A DNA stretch of 64,000 bases from Bin55 sp963667455 (GCA_963667455.2 CAXXFR010000001.1:1-64000); one strand, 5' to 3'; numbered from the stretch's first letter, positions 18,999-29,324 are shown. Notes: generated by a model not told the origin, from the letters alone. Numbers and translations: made by a program.

Positions 18999-20822
18999 TC
19001 ACTCTGTCCCCCCTTTCTCTTGCAAGAAGGTCTTTACGTATTCGATTTGCTGCGGCCACAAGTGATCGACAATCTGTTGAGCACCTAGTATTTCCCGAGC
19101 GACGACATCTCGCTCATCCTCTTCAGGCAATCGAACTAGAGTGCTTACAACGTGATCCGGATTCAAGAAAAACCATGTATATGCAACACTCTTGAAGTAT
19201 TCAATACGATCAGACTTGCTGAGGTCGTCCGCAAGATTGATGGCTTCCTCAGGTTGGTCGAATTCAATGTAAGCCATCCCGAGTGCTGCATACGATTTCA
19301 TTCGCATCGGCTCTCTTACCATCCCTAGGGCTTCCTTGGCTTCGGTGAGGCGACCATTGGATGCCAAACCCTCTACCACATCGTCGTCCATACCTGAGAA
19401 GTAGCTAGACTCGTCATAGGGATGTTCATGTGCAGTCTTCATGGCTTGAACAGGATCGACGAGAGCAAGTTTTGGTAGAACCAGTAACAGCAACAAGTCC
19501 CGCTCCGGTCCGTCTTCCTCGGTATGTGACAAGGCCAACGCAACCGCCGCAACAGGATCCAGTCGCCCAACTGTATGCACGAGTGCGCTAATGGCTCGGC
19601 CGTCCGGTTCTCCTCGAGACTTGAGCTCTTTCAAGAGTCGTTCAGCTTCCATTACTGATTCATCCTCTGCGATTCTTCTGATTGCATCCGCAATCGCCGA
19701 CTCTACGTGTTCAGGAGGAATCCAATCCAGATTCTCCAATACCTCTTTGGGATTCCTGTAACCCCAAGCGTCGACTGCTTGATTGAAGTCTAAGTACAAG
19801 AGCTCGGGGCTTTCTTGTTCGGTAAGCGCGATCAATGCACGTTGTGGATCGCTTTCGACCCATGCAAACAAAATGCCCTCGCGGAGCCGGTTCTGTACTT
19901 CTGTGGGAGTACTCAGCATGTATTCCCAGGTTCTCTCGGGATCGTGTTCGGCAATGCTGCTGACAAGCTCGACAAGAAGTCTCTTGTTCTCTCCGTATGT
20001 GGCCTGCAGCTTCTGAAGCAGTGGAAGAACTGGTTCGATTCCGTCTCGATGAATCCAAATGTCGAGCATGTGTCTAATTAACGTCCGTTGTCGGTCTTCG
20101 CCAATGTTGGCACTTGCGACCTGGTCCAGCGCACGGTTGGGATCGTCAACCAGCGACATTACCTGAGACTCGGTGTTGAGTTGTTGCGCTGTAGATTCGA
20201 GCCCGAGCGCTCTCGAGATCTCGATTACGTTTGTGGGTTCTTGTTCGAAGCCAATTTCAAGAACGGTTCGAACTGCTTGCTCGCGATAAGGTTCTTCGAG
20301 TGTGCTCGCCATCTGCAATGCGGCTTGCAAGTCCAACAACGACCACTCCCCGAAGACCACTGGTAGAAGATCACGCCATCGTTGGCGATGATTACTCCAC
20401 ACAAGATCTAGTGCCGTGCTAGGCTCAACACGGGCAAGTTACCTGAATAGCTGGTCCTGAATCGAGTCGAGCTTTCGTCCACCATCCAAATCCGAAGACT
20501 CTTCGATCAGATCGATGATCTGGGAACTGTCAAGCCCTCGCATCCAACCAGAGAGAGACCTCTGACGCTGTGACGGACTCTCAATCTCCAAGATTCCCTG
20601 AAGAGACAGTTCGACATCGTTCAATCGGCCTACATCAGATGTGGAATGGCCATTCTTGGTTGTTAAGTCCCGGTAAACAGTCGGAGGATTCGTGAGTTCG
20701 GAGATTCCCCAGCAGACACAGACAGCGAGAAGTGCGCCGATCAGAGTTCCAACAAGGATCCTTGAGTGTGCAGCAGAAAAACCTGATTGCGTTTCGAGAA
20801 TGCTCAAATCAGACAACTCCAA
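18999..20822 (-). pseudogene. W-DP alpha-solenoid paralogue D with in-frame stop
   Basis: The 20822-20439 frame encodes an anchor (ILVGTLIGALLAVCVCWGIS) and the first repeats and ends in QDQLFR followed by TAA at 20441-20439. The same frame continues directly with LARVEPSTALDLVW and runs to 18999. Paralogues C and B read through at this place (LARTEPSRAF, LASLNPSGC), so a single substitution seems to have made the stop. Later repeats include GEWSLLDLQAALQM, AWVESDPQRALIAL and TWFFLNPDHVVSTL. Full length would be about 607 residues. The downstream part could restart at ATG 20402 but would lack the anchor. Confidence 0.75.
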
Positions 20823-21366
20823 ACTCCATGCTGGACTGTAGCCGACTCGCCACTGAATCTGGCTCGCTCAAAACTGTCAACCTAGATCGAATTCCTAAGG
20901 ATAAGCAATCGAAGTGGTTGGAAACTATTGAGAGTCTACATTTTCTTGTGCCTTCGCGAGTCACGTTTGGATGCGGGAAGAATCTGGAGCAGTTCGATTC
21001 CGACTGACATTTAGGGGCTGGTGCAACGGCTTCTGTCCAGGCACTGGGACTCGTCTTCGGAAATATCCAGCAGGGACACCGAGTCAGCATTGACACGACC
21101 AACGAGTCTTCCGAAACATAGTCGGCCAACCCACACAGATTCAATCGGCAAGTTCAGGGACTTCAACGAAGAATCTGCGCCGCTCTTGAATGCACTTTGC
21201 GGAAAAAAACGAATTTGGACAAGCAAGAAACCTTGAAAGCACTGTCAATCCGGCAAAGTCTCGGAGTATTGAGTCATCCGAGAGTACGGCCCAAGTTCTA
21301 GCCTAGCCAGTACAGGAATATCTCCTAAATGTAGCTAGATTGCAAAAGATTTACCTTGAGACCATC
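20823..21366. other. Intergenic gap between paralogues D and E
   Basis: About 540 bases without a supported gene. Several short frames exist on both strands but none shows the repeat signature or any family motif. It should contain the promoter for paralogue D. Confidence 0.5.
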
Positions 21367-23238
21367 TCAAGGAGACTCTGCCGCTTCACTCTCTCGCTTC
21401 AGTTTATCTACAAGATTCCTTAATTCTTCTGGTGATAAATCACTCACTACAATCACCCCCTCGGGTACATATGATCGCACAATTCCTAACTGTTCGTCCG
21501 TTAGGACCGGCCGATTTGATTGAACCATCAATAGTTTCTTTGCAATCATCGCTTGAGTGGATTCGGATTCAATATGCTCAAGATTTCTATACAGGTCGAT
21601 AGGATCCAGTGTCGACCAATCAGAAATGACCGACCGTTGGAAATCTTCTTGCTCTTCACTTGACAATTCATTGCCCAAATCAAGTGCTTGCATTGACGAA
21701 CCTCGCTTTACCAACTCCTGTCCGATATATTTGTAGGCCCTGAGCTTTCCTCGTCCCTCCGCTCGAACATGCTCTCGATAATCCAATGCTAAATCCAAGT
21801 TGTCCTGGAGCATCTCTCGGATGACTCGAGCTTCCAATGGAGCCCCGAAAGCAGGTATCGGTTGATCTAGTGCCAGCTCGAAGGCTCGCTGGGGATTCAC
21901 AACTGCAAGATTTTCAAGCCCCCGTTCCACCATATCACTATAGTGGAGCCCATGTTGGTCTTCAGATTCAGACAGTATCCAGTCGATGGCTGAATTCGGA
22001 TCCCTTCTTGACCAAAAATCAGCAAATCTCCGTACCGCAGAAGAAACGTCTCTCCCCTGTCCTTGCAGCCGATCCAAGATGTCCTTTGCCTCTTCTATTG
22101 AATCGCGTGCAATTTCCGTAATCGCCCGTTCGATCGCTATCAATTGATGCTCTGGCGACAACTCCCCTAGTGAACCCAATAGCTCTCGAGGCTGGGCAAG
22201 TGACCATTGGTAAATGACTATTGAAACAATATTTGTGATTCCCGAATCCTGTGCTACGACAGAAGCCTCGCGCCAGGCAGTCTCAGGGTCCATCTTGGAC
22301 CAAGTCTCAAACAGCCCAGGTAGAAGACGCTCCTGCTTCCGGTGTGGTAGTTCCCGAATCGACGTCAGGAAAGCCGATGGATCAAGCAACGTAAGGGACT
22401 CAATCAGTACATCGAGATTGTGTTTGCTCTCGCGTTCCTCCTGCAACAAATCTAACATCGGTAAAGTGCCACGAAATCCTACCCGATCCACTGTTTCTTG
22501 AGCGATTTCAACGATTACGTTTGCAAAATGTGCGTCTCTGAGTAAGTCTTCTTGTACGATCCGATTCCAAGCTAGCTCAGGCACATCCATTAGTGCGACT
22601 ATTTCAGATTCTGAGATCACGTTCCGCCCGTAGCGCTTGTCTCCCAGCTGGACTGCAATTTCGATTCGTCGATCAAGCGAGAGATCGATTCGAGTGTCGA
22701 GAATGGCTTTCAAGACTGCGTATCTATTGGATTGACTCGATCCTTCGGCGTATTTCAGCAAGCCATCGATATCCAATAGCGACCAATGCTCGACCAGTGC
22801 CTGAACCAATGAATCCTGATGATTTCTGGGAAGTCGTTCCACATGATCAATGGCGATAAGAGGATCTAACTCTGTAAGCCTGTGAATAATGACCCGTTGA
22901 ATTGCTGACCTTCCGTGTGTCCATTCAATCTTGCTTGACTGCTTCAGGAGTTCTGTTAACGACTTCTCGTCTGCATCGCCGACATAATCGTACATCGATT
23001 CGAGATCCTCAAAACTCCCTTCATATGAATCAAGTAGTTGTGAATTCGAAACACGATTGGCTCTACTCCTGCTAATGGCGTGAGTAGAGTCGTCTTCCTC
23101 AGTGGCTTCCTGTTCAGAGTTTTCGGAGGGGACTCCGAACTGATCGATAACTGCAAAAGCAATGTACCCGAAAAGAAAGCCAACGACGATGCTCCCTCCG
23201 GCTATCAGTACCAATCTTGTCTTGCTTTCAAAATTCAT
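21367..23238 (-). CDS. Membrane-anchored W-DP alpha-solenoid protein, paralogue E
   Basis: 623 residues, the longest copy. The anchor is at about 9-30 (LVLIAGGSIVVGFLFGYIAF), followed by an acidic stretch rich in E, D and S. Repeats include EHWSLLDIDGLLKYA, ETWSKMDPETAWREA, QWSLAQPRELLGSL, DFWSRRDPNSAIDWI and DWSTLDPIDLYRNL. The C-terminal LTDEQLGIVRSYV corresponds to the shared terminal block, with an extra basic tail. It is the first of the five copies in transcription order and is more AT-rich and more diverged to the eye. Function unknown. Confidence 0.8.
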   Translation of the reverse strand: MNFESKTRLVLIAGGSIVVGFLFGYIAFAVIDQFGVPSENSEQEATEEDDSTHAISRSRANRVSNSQLLDSYEGSFEDLESMYDYVGDADEKSLTELLKQSSKIEWTHGRSAIQRVIIHRLTELDPLIAIDHVERLPRNHQDSLVQALVEHWSLLDIDGLLKYAEGSSQSNRYAVLKAILDTRIDLSLDRRIEIAVQLGDKRYGRNVISESEIVALMDVPELAWNRIVQEDLLRDAHFANVIVEIAQETVDRVGFRGTLPMLDLLQEERESKHNLDVLIESLTLLDPSAFLTSIRELPHRKQERLLPGLFETWSKMDPETAWREASVVAQDSGITNIVSIVIYQWSLAQPRELLGSLGELSPEHQLIAIERAITEIARDSIEEAKDILDRLQGQGRDVSSAVRRFADFWSRRDPNSAIDWILSESEDQHGLHYSDMVERGLENLAVVNPQRAFELALDQPIPAFGAPLEARVIREMLQDNLDLALDYREHVRAEGRGKLRAYKYIGQELVKRGSSMQALDLGNELSSEEQEDFQRSVISDWSTLDPIDLYRNLEHIESESTQAMIAKKLLMVQSNRPVLTDEQLGIVRSYVPEGVIVVSDLSPEELRNLVDKLKRESEAAESP

Positions 23239-23561
23239 TCTCTTGGTCCATGACTACGAGCGATATTCTCAGCAACCACTTACCACTAACGAGGTGATTG
23301 TCAGGTTCGCGTCGGCACACGCACCTTCGGTAGCCACGTGTCAACCGTCTCGGAGAGTGTAGCCGGCCCACGATCTCCAGGCCATCCTCGAAATTCAGAA
23401 CGCTCTTTGATTGCCTCAATTCCTTCTGTCAGTGCGAGTTCATTGTCGCCCGATCGGTAGCGAAAACCGACACCAGGCCATCAAGACCATCAGGGTCGGC
23501 AGACGCTCCACGTCAGCATAGGCTTGAGTCTTCCCCCGACCCCTTTTTCGGTCGGGGTCTG
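23239..23561. other. Intergenic gap with hairpin
   Basis: About 320 bases between the symporter end and paralogue E. It holds the hairpin at 23534-23557 and presumably the promoter of paralogue E. No gene is seen. Confidence 0.5.
23534..23557 (-). terminator. Hairpin after the AGCS gene
   Basis: CCCCGACC (23534-23541) pairs perfectly with GGTCGGGG (23550-23557) around an 8-base loop, 5 bases past the symporter stop. There is no good T run on the minus strand, so it may be a weak or RNA-stabilising 3' structure. Confidence 0.55.
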
Positions 23562-25235
23562 TCAGGCAGCTTCTTTGGCCTTCTTGTCCCTCTCGAAGAA
23601 GTCCTTGGTGGTCGCTTTCATGTCCCTGCTCAATATGGTTATCCCAATCAAGTTGGGCAATGCCATCAATACCAAGGTAACGGCCGAGAACTTCCAGACG
23701 AGCGTGGTCTCCAGGATTGTCCCGAGAAAGAACACAAGCGTGTAGAACATCCGATAGGCGAACACCCATTTGACCCCGAACAAGTAGACGATCGCCCGAT
23801 CACCGTAGTAGGACCACGCGACCGCCGTGGTAAATGCGAAGAGCACCAACGTGATCGTCACGCAGTATTGCCCAAAGTCTCCGAAGAAACCTCGTTTGAA
23901 TGCTTCCGCCGTAAGCGGTACAGAGTGGAGCAACGACTTGCCACTGACAACGTACTCGACCGGCAACATGCCGTTTTGAACGGAGACAATGCCGGTGTAG
24001 GGTTCTCCTCCTTTCGATACCCGAACATCTTCAGCTAACGATCGATTGTGAATGACTGAGAAGTCAGTCTCTTGAATGACTCCGTTGGCCACATTCAATT
24101 CACCATTCAGTGTGACAACTTGAATCTCCGCAGGCTGACCAAACCCCAGGTGTTCACGAAGGATCTCCACATGTTCGGGGTTGGAATCGGTGTAGTTTCC
24201 AACGATAAATTCGGTCGATGAACGTTCGAATTCATTCTCGAATTTTTCGGTCCAGACACCGGAAGACAGAATTACGAGACCAGTGATGGTGCAGATCACC
24301 AAGGTATCGATAAACGGTTCGAGCAAGGAAACCAAGCCTTCTGGAACGGGATCATCTGCCTTGGCACTTGCGTGGGCGATCGGCGCGGAACCTTGTCCCG
24401 CTTCGTTCGAGAATAGACCTCGTCCGACTCCCTTGGTAAACGCAAAAGCAATGCTCGCGCCAAGGAATCCTCCCAACGCAGCGCTCCCCGAGAAGATGCT
24501 CGCGAAAATCACTCGGAACGAAGGAATGATCTGATCGAGGTTCATCAAGATCACGGCAAACGCACCGACTATATAGACGGCACCCATGAACGGAACAACC
24601 CGCGAAGCAAACGTAGCTATCCGTTTGATTCCACCGAGGATGATCAACGCGAGGAAACCAGCCAGGACAAGTCCCGTCGCCCAAGTTGGAATGCTGAATG
24701 ATGCTTCCAACCCGGATGCAACCGAGTTGCTTTGAGGCAGATTCCCGCTTCCAAGGGTTGAAAAGATCGTCGCAAGAGCAAAGATCACGGCAAGCCACTT
24801 CATGTTGAGCTTTCGCTCCATGAAATACATGGGACCACCAGCAATTTCTCCCTTGTCATCCTTGACTCGATACTTGTGAGAGAGCGTGACTTCAACGAAC
24901 TTCGTCGTCATGCCGATGAACGCCGTTGCCCACATCCAGAAAAGAGCTGCGGGACCACCGAGGAACAAGGCGAATGCGACACCGCCAATGTTGCCAGTGC
25001 CAACAGTCCCGGATAGTGCGGTTGTCAGTGCTTGGAAGTGGGTGGTGTCCCCTTCAGCATCGGGCTTGGCTTCCTTACCGAGCAGGATGCGCCAGCCCCT
25101 GAAGAAATAACGGATCTGCGGAAATCCCAAGTAGAGTGTGAACCAGACCCCAACTGCGAGCAGCAAGATCGGAAACCACAGCGCGGAACCCAACAAACTG
25201 TCCAACCAATCCAGGAAGTCGCCAAGTGCTTGCAT
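23562..25235 (-). CDS. Sodium:alanine/glycine symporter, AGCS family
   Basis: A 557-residue inner-membrane transporter that takes up alanine or glycine with Na+. Family signatures include LGGPAALFWMWATAFIGM, EVTLSHKYR, GGPMYFMERKLN and KGVGRGLFSNEAGQGSAPIA. A polar insertion of roughly 110 residues (about 330-440, around ERSSTEFIVGNY to GKSLLHSVP) interrupts the last membrane segments and makes the protein longer than the usual 450-500 residues. This is seen in some marine relatives. It is monocistronic: a hairpin follows the stop and an inverted repeat lies 51 bases before the start. Confidence 0.93.
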   Translation of the reverse strand: MQALGDFLDWLDSLLGSALWFPILLLAVGVWFTLYLGFPQIRYFFRGWRILLGKEAKPDAEGDTTHFQALTTALSGTVGTGNIGGVAFALFLGGPAALFWMWATAFIGMTTKFVEVTLSHKYRVKDDKGEIAGGPMYFMERKLNMKWLAVIFALATIFSTLGSGNLPQSNSVASGLEASFSIPTWATGLVLAGFLALIILGGIKRIATFASRVVPFMGAVYIVGAFAVILMNLDQIIPSFRVIFASIFSGSAALGGFLGASIAFAFTKGVGRGLFSNEAGQGSAPIAHASAKADDPVPEGLVSLLEPFIDTLVICTITGLVILSSGVWTEKFENEFERSSTEFIVGNYTDSNPEHVEILREHLGFGQPAEIQVVTLNGELNVANGVIQETDFSVIHNRSLAEDVRVSKGGEPYTGIVSVQNGMLPVEYVVSGKSLLHSVPLTAEAFKRGFFGDFGQYCVTITLVLFAFTTAVAWSYYGDRAIVYLFGVKWVFAYRMFYTLVFFLGTILETTLVWKFSAVTLVLMALPNLIGITILSRDMKATTKDFFERDKKAKEAA

Positions 25236-25285
25236 GAAATCTCCTCTTTGTCAGTCAAGTGCGTGTGCTACGCACGGAGAAGCGA

Positions 25286-25305
25286 CATGACTGAATCCAG
25301 TCATG
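25286..25305. repeat. Palindrome upstream of the AGCS gene
   Basis: CATGACTG (25286-25293) and CAGTCATG (25298-25305) form a perfect inverted repeat with a 4-base loop. A second small inverted pair, GTGCG and CGCAC, lies around 25260-25275. They sit between the gor stop and the symporter start, so they may be an operator or the gor upstream boundary. Confidence 0.4.
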
Positions 25306-25405
25306 GTTAGCCCCAACCCAAGCATGGCACTAAGTTTACCGTTCAATCGACTGGTTTGTTAGCACATCTGCGAATGAACGTAGCCCAAGTCGCCGGATGT
25401 ATGGG

Positions 25406-26755
25406 TCAGCGAGCTTGCTCACGCATGGTCACGAACTCTTCGGCCATCGTGGGATGAATGCCGATTGTGCGATCAAAGTCGCTCTTGGTTGCTTTCGCGC
25501 TGATCGCGACTGCCATTCCCTGAATGATTTCGCCGGCTTCGGGTCCGACCATATGAGCTGCGACAACCCGGTCGGTCGACCCATCCACAAGCAACTTCAT
25601 GTACGACCTCTCCCCACTACTCGTCATGGTGTGCTTCATTGGAGTAAACGAACTCTCGAACACCTGCAGGTCCGAATACTCGTTGCGAGCGATTTCCTCA
25701 ATCGGCCCCACCGTACCAATGTTGGGTTGGCAAAAGACACAGGTTGGAATAGAGGAGTAATCGACATCGCGTCGGTTCGGACCGAAGTTCGAGTAGGCAA
25801 AAGCCATTCCTTCGGCGATGGCAACCGGAGTCAGCTGGAAGCGATTGATCACATCGCCCAACGCATAGATGGTGGAACTCGTAGTTCGATATTCGGAGTC
25901 GACCTTTATCGCTCCATCTGCATCCACTTGAACACCCGCCTCTTCAAGTCCCAGACGATCAGACAGCGGCCTCCTGCCTGTGGCGTACATGACCGCATCC
26001 ACTTCCATCGACTTCCCACTGGCTAACTTCAGCTGCAGTCCGCTCGACTGCTTGACGATTGACTCGACGTTTTCGTTGAGGCGGAGCTCCACTCCCTTCC
26101 CTTCGATTTCGGTCTTGACGAAATTGCGGATCCCTCCGTCAAATCCTCGCAGGAACAGTGGCCCTCGGTAAATCAAGGATGTTTCAACACCCAAGCCGTG
26201 CATGATTCCGGCAAATTCCACTGCGATATAGCCGCCTCCAACGATTGCAATGCGTTCGGGCAGTTTCTCCAGATAGAACATCTCGTTCGACGAGATGGCC
26301 AATTCCCGACCTGGAATTGAGGGAATGTGAGGCCATGACCCTGTTGCGATCAGAATGCGTTCCGCGGTGACTTTGCGGTCGCCCACTAACAGCGTGTGCT
26401 CGTCGATGAAGGAAGCGTGATCGTGGTGAACAACGACTCCTGCATTCTTGAGCAAGCCGAGATAGATTCCATTCAATCGCTCGATTTCTTGCGTCTTGTT
26501 GTCACGAAGAACGTTCCAGTCGAACTCAGGATCGGCTATGCGCCACCCATACGATCGGGCATCGACAAAGTCTTCGGCAAAGTGCGAACCATAGACGAAC
26601 AGTTTCTTCGGTACGCAACCCACGTTCACGCAGGTGCCGCCCAGATATCGTTCTTCGGCAATTCCCACCTTGGCACCGAAACCCGCAGACATGCGGGCCG
26701 CTCGAACACCGCCAGAGCCAGCGCCAATGACAAAGAGGTCGTAGTCGTACTTCAT
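25406..26755 (-). CDS. gor: Glutathione-disulfide reductase
   Basis: 449 residues, FAD flavoprotein that reduces glutathione disulfide with NADPH in the cytoplasm. The FAD site is VIGAGSGGVRAARM, the redox-active pair is GGTCVNVGCVPKK (Cys42, Cys47), the NAD(P) site is GGGYIAVEFAGIMHGLG, and the second FAD motif is TIYALGDV. The C-terminal HPTMAEEF supplies the catalytic His-Glu pair. Length and motifs fit bacterial Gor rather than mercuric reductase or lipoamide dehydrogenase. The CaiB-type gene ends 41 bases upstream, so the two may share a transcript, but there is no functional link. Confidence 0.95.
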   Translation of the reverse strand: MKYDYDLFVIGAGSGGVRAARMSAGFGAKVGIAEERYLGGTCVNVGCVPKKLFVYGSHFAEDFVDARSYGWRIADPEFDWNVLRDNKTQEIERLNGIYLGLLKNAGVVVHHDHASFIDEHTLLVGDRKVTAERILIATGSWPHIPSIPGRELAISSNEMFYLEKLPERIAIVGGGYIAVEFAGIMHGLGVETSLIYRGPLFLRGFDGGIRNFVKTEIEGKGVELRLNENVESIVKQSSGLQLKLASGKSMEVDAVMYATGRRPLSDRLGLEEAGVQVDADGAIKVDSEYRTTSSTIYALGDVINRFQLTPVAIAEGMAFAYSNFGPNRRDVDYSSIPTCVFCQPNIGTVGPIEEIARNEYSDLQVFESSFTPMKHTMTSSGERSYMKLLVDGSTDRVVAAHMVGPEAGEIIQGMAVAISAKATKSDFDRTIGIHPTMAEEFVTMREQAR

Positions 26756-26795
26756 CGACGAGAGAGGAGAAAGTGGTGTGCGATGCCGACCGAAG

Positions 26796-27962
26796 CTAGC
26801 CGGTTGCCACTACACCATCAGCTACTAGCCGCTGTAGTTCGTCGTCTGCAACTTCAAGCTCGTTGCTCAAGACTTCAGCCGTGTGTTCACCTAGTAAGGG
26901 TGCGGCAGACAAAGGAACTTCGCTCTCCGACAAACGCGCTGGGCAACCCAGTAGCTTGATGGTTCCATGGACTGGGTGTTCCACTTCGCGAACAAATCCT
27001 CTGCTGGTCAGGTGTGGGTTCTCATGCAGTTCCGCCGTGCTCATTACTGCACCTGCCGGAACACCAGCTTCGGCCAGTTCTCGCATCGCGTCGTACTTGT
27101 CGCGCTGTAACGTCCACTTCTCCACCTCATCTTTCACGAGCGACCGGTTCTCTTTGAACCGTTGGTCGGTGAGCAAATCGGGACGCTCAATAGCTGAGCA
27201 GAGCGCTTCGAACATTTTTGGTGTGACTGCCATGATCCAAATGTAGTCGTTGGAATCATCTCCCTTGCATCGATACAGTGTGGATCCTGCCCAAGTACCG
27301 TTGCCAGACCTGCGAGCCGCATTCTTACCGAATTCGCTGCCAGCCATCGATGTACGGAGGTAGTAGGTCATCGCTTCCTGCATGGACAACTCTATGAACT
27401 GTCCCGCCCCGGTCTTCAGTTTGTAAATGTATGCGGCCGAGATAGCCAACGCCATCTGAACACCGGTACCTGCATCCCCGGTTGTGGGGCCCGGTCTCAT
27501 CGGAGGCCCATCGCTTTCGCCTGTAATCGAAAAGGCACCGGCGGCGGCCTGAGCAACCATGTCGTAGCACTTGTAGTGCGACCAAGGTCCCGTCAAGCCA
27601 AAACCCTTAATGCGGGCGTAGATGATTTCGGGGTTGATTTCACGGAGCGATTCGTAGTCAATTCCCAGTCTCTCCACAACTCCCGGACCATAGTTCTCAA
27701 CAAACACATCGAACTTGGGCACGAGATCCATGAACAGACCACGCCCTTCTTCGCTCTTCAAGTCGATGGCGATGCTTCGCTTGTTGGAGTTCCACAGTAT
27801 GAAGTACTCGCTGCTCCCCCCAATACCCCGGCCTGGGTCTCCTCGCCGAGGCGACTCCACCTTGACGACGTCTGCACCAAGCCATGCCAACGCCTGGGTA
27901 CAGGAAGTGCCCGCTTCATACTGTGTCATGTCCAGAATGCGGAGGCCATCAAGTGCCGCCAT
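26796..27962 (-). CDS. CaiB/BaiF CoA-transferase family protein
   Basis: A 388-residue single-domain class III CoA-transferase. It opens with GLRILDMTQYEAGTSCTQAL and VVKVESPRRGDPGRG, has VENYGPGVVERLGIDYE, and carries the catalytic aspartate in TTGDAGTGVQ. The C-terminal AAPLLGEHTAEVL is also typical. It transfers CoA between acyl-CoA and a carboxylate; the substrate is unknown. It lies 41 bases ahead of gor and 57 bases after the exported unknown gene, all on the minus strand. Unlike the fused protein at 1419-3821, its catalytic aspartate is plain. Confidence 0.93.
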   Translation of the reverse strand: MAALDGLRILDMTQYEAGTSCTQALAWLGADVVKVESPRRGDPGRGIGGSSEYFILWNSNKRSIAIDLKSEEGRGLFMDLVPKFDVFVENYGPGVVERLGIDYESLREINPEIIYARIKGFGLTGPWSHYKCYDMVAQAAAGAFSITGESDGPPMRPGPTTGDAGTGVQMALAISAAYIYKLKTGAGQFIELSMQEAMTYYLRTSMAGSEFGKNAARRSGNGTWAGSTLYRCKGDDSNDYIWIMAVTPKMFEALCSAIERPDLLTDQRFKENRSLVKDEVEKWTLQRDKYDAMRELAEAGVPAGAVMSTAELHENPHLTSRGFVREVEHPVHGTIKLLGCPARLSESEVPLSAAPLLGEHTAEVLSNELEVADDELQRLVADGVVATG

Positions 27963-28019
27963 GTACTACTCCTGTGGTGTTGTTACCGAATGCGATGCCT
28001 GATCGCCGAACAGTCGGGA

Positions 28020-29324
28020 CTATCCGCCTGGATCCGTCCATTGGACTGAAGAGACTTCCAATTCGGTCTTCTTGGAAGGACCATGGTTGAACTCCTCGAG
28101 ATCTTCCACGCAGAAGTCCGTGCCTCGTTCAAGTCGCAGAACGGAATCCGAAGTCGTCAAATACGATACTTCCGGCCGAAACAAACGTATGGGTGTTATC
28201 CATTGGTGGCTGTGATACACCTCGCGCCAATAGCCGCCTTCTCTTAGTTCGTACAGGGTTGTTCCAACGAATTCCTCTTCAGGCGCAAATGGCTGAGACA
28301 CTGCAACGAGGTAGGACTCAAACGGCGTACCGTCTGCCGAGTTGCACTTCAACTCAAGAGGGCGAATAGCTCGTACCAAATATAGACTCTCAGCTTCCGA
28401 TTCAATTTCCCACCAAAGGAAGGCTTTTGAGTCCATATAGTGAGAGTAAACATCTGCTTGATCACTGGACGCTTTGTGAATTCCGATGCTAGCAATCTTA
28501 CTGTCGAAGTCCATGCGAACATGGTCCGTGTACTGCACCGGTCCCTCTTGTCGGTGAGCTTTGTCTGGACTGCGATTCTGGCTTTCGAACTGAAGAATGT
28601 GACTGCGTTTCTTGCTCAAGTCGATCTGACTAAGTCGGATGGTGGTTGGCTTCCCAAATTCCAGGCGAAACCTCTGATCGCGCCAAGCATTAATTACCAA
28701 GTCCTGGAGTCCTCGAGCCTCATCTGGAATGCCGACGACCCTCAAGTCCAGGGCATATCCGATGGCGCTGACCTTTTGCTCCTCGAGAGTGCCCAGATGA
28801 ATAATTCTCAGTTCCTGTCTTCCACGCTGATAGGCGGCGTAGACCAGCGTCTGATTCTCATAGTCATAGAAATTGATGATTCTGGGTCTTCCGCAATGGC
28901 CACAGCGCCACACCTTGACGGGCCGGGATTCGCCGTAAGGAATCAAGTGCAGATCGTTTTTGAATCCCCAGAAGCCATCCTCGTAGATCATCCCTAACAC
29001 GTACAGTTGCGAATCGATTCGGACCAAACGCATCCAATTTCGATACTGATGATCGAGTTCGTAGTGACTCAGCTCGTTGAATTCGAAGTCCACTTCATGG
29101 ACTCGATTTGGAGTCAATACTGCTAACCGGTTGTCGCCAATCACTTCAATGTCCATGACCCGGTGTCTCTCGAGATCGGAGTCCCTGAAGAAAGATGCCG
29201 GCAATTCCACTTCCTCTATGCCATATACGGTCGACGCCAATGCGCCAATCCAAGCCAACAAGAGGAGGCGAACAGTCCTTCCCGCCGATTGGGAAACTGA
29301 GCGAACTGCAGGTCGTTTGAACAC
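28020..29324 (-). CDS. Exported protein of unknown function
   Basis: 434 residues with a hydrophobic export signal (VRLLLLAWIGALASTVYG, about residues 18-35). The mature part is rich in short strand-forming stretches with aromatic residues (DNRLAVLTPNRVHEV, SQLYVLGMIYEDG, ENQTLVYAAYQRG) that suggest a beta-propeller or other repeated sheet fold, not proven. WRCGHCGRP near residue 140 contains a CxxC pair that could bind a metal or form a disulfide. I do not recognise a family. It stands alone upstream of the CaiB-type gene and is transcribed away from the DUF262 gene. Confidence 0.65.
   Translation of the reverse strand: MFKRPAVRSVSQSAGRTVRLLLLAWIGALASTVYGIEEVELPASFFRDSDLERHRVMDIEVIGDNRLAVLTPNRVHEVDFEFNELSHYELDHQYRNWMRLVRIDSQLYVLGMIYEDGFWGFKNDLHLIPYGESRPVKVWRCGHCGRPRIINFYDYENQTLVYAAYQRGRQELRIIHLGTLEEQKVSAIGYALDLRVVGIPDEARGLQDLVINAWRDQRFRLEFGKPTTIRLSQIDLSKKRSHILQFESQNRSPDKAHRQEGPVQYTDHVRMDFDSKIASIGIHKASSDQADVYSHYMDSKAFLWWEIESEAESLYLVRAIRPLELKCNSADGTPFESYLVAVSQPFAPEEEFVGTTLYELREGGYWREVYHSHQWITPIRLFRPEVSYLTTSDSVLRLERGTDFCVEDLEEFNHGPSKKTELEVSSVQWTDPGG

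Noticed and set aside
12121..23238. Reading the solenoid cluster as CRISPR-like or DNA-level repeats
   Set aside because: The repetition is in protein helices; the DNA of the copies is too diverged for direct repeats and there are no spacers.
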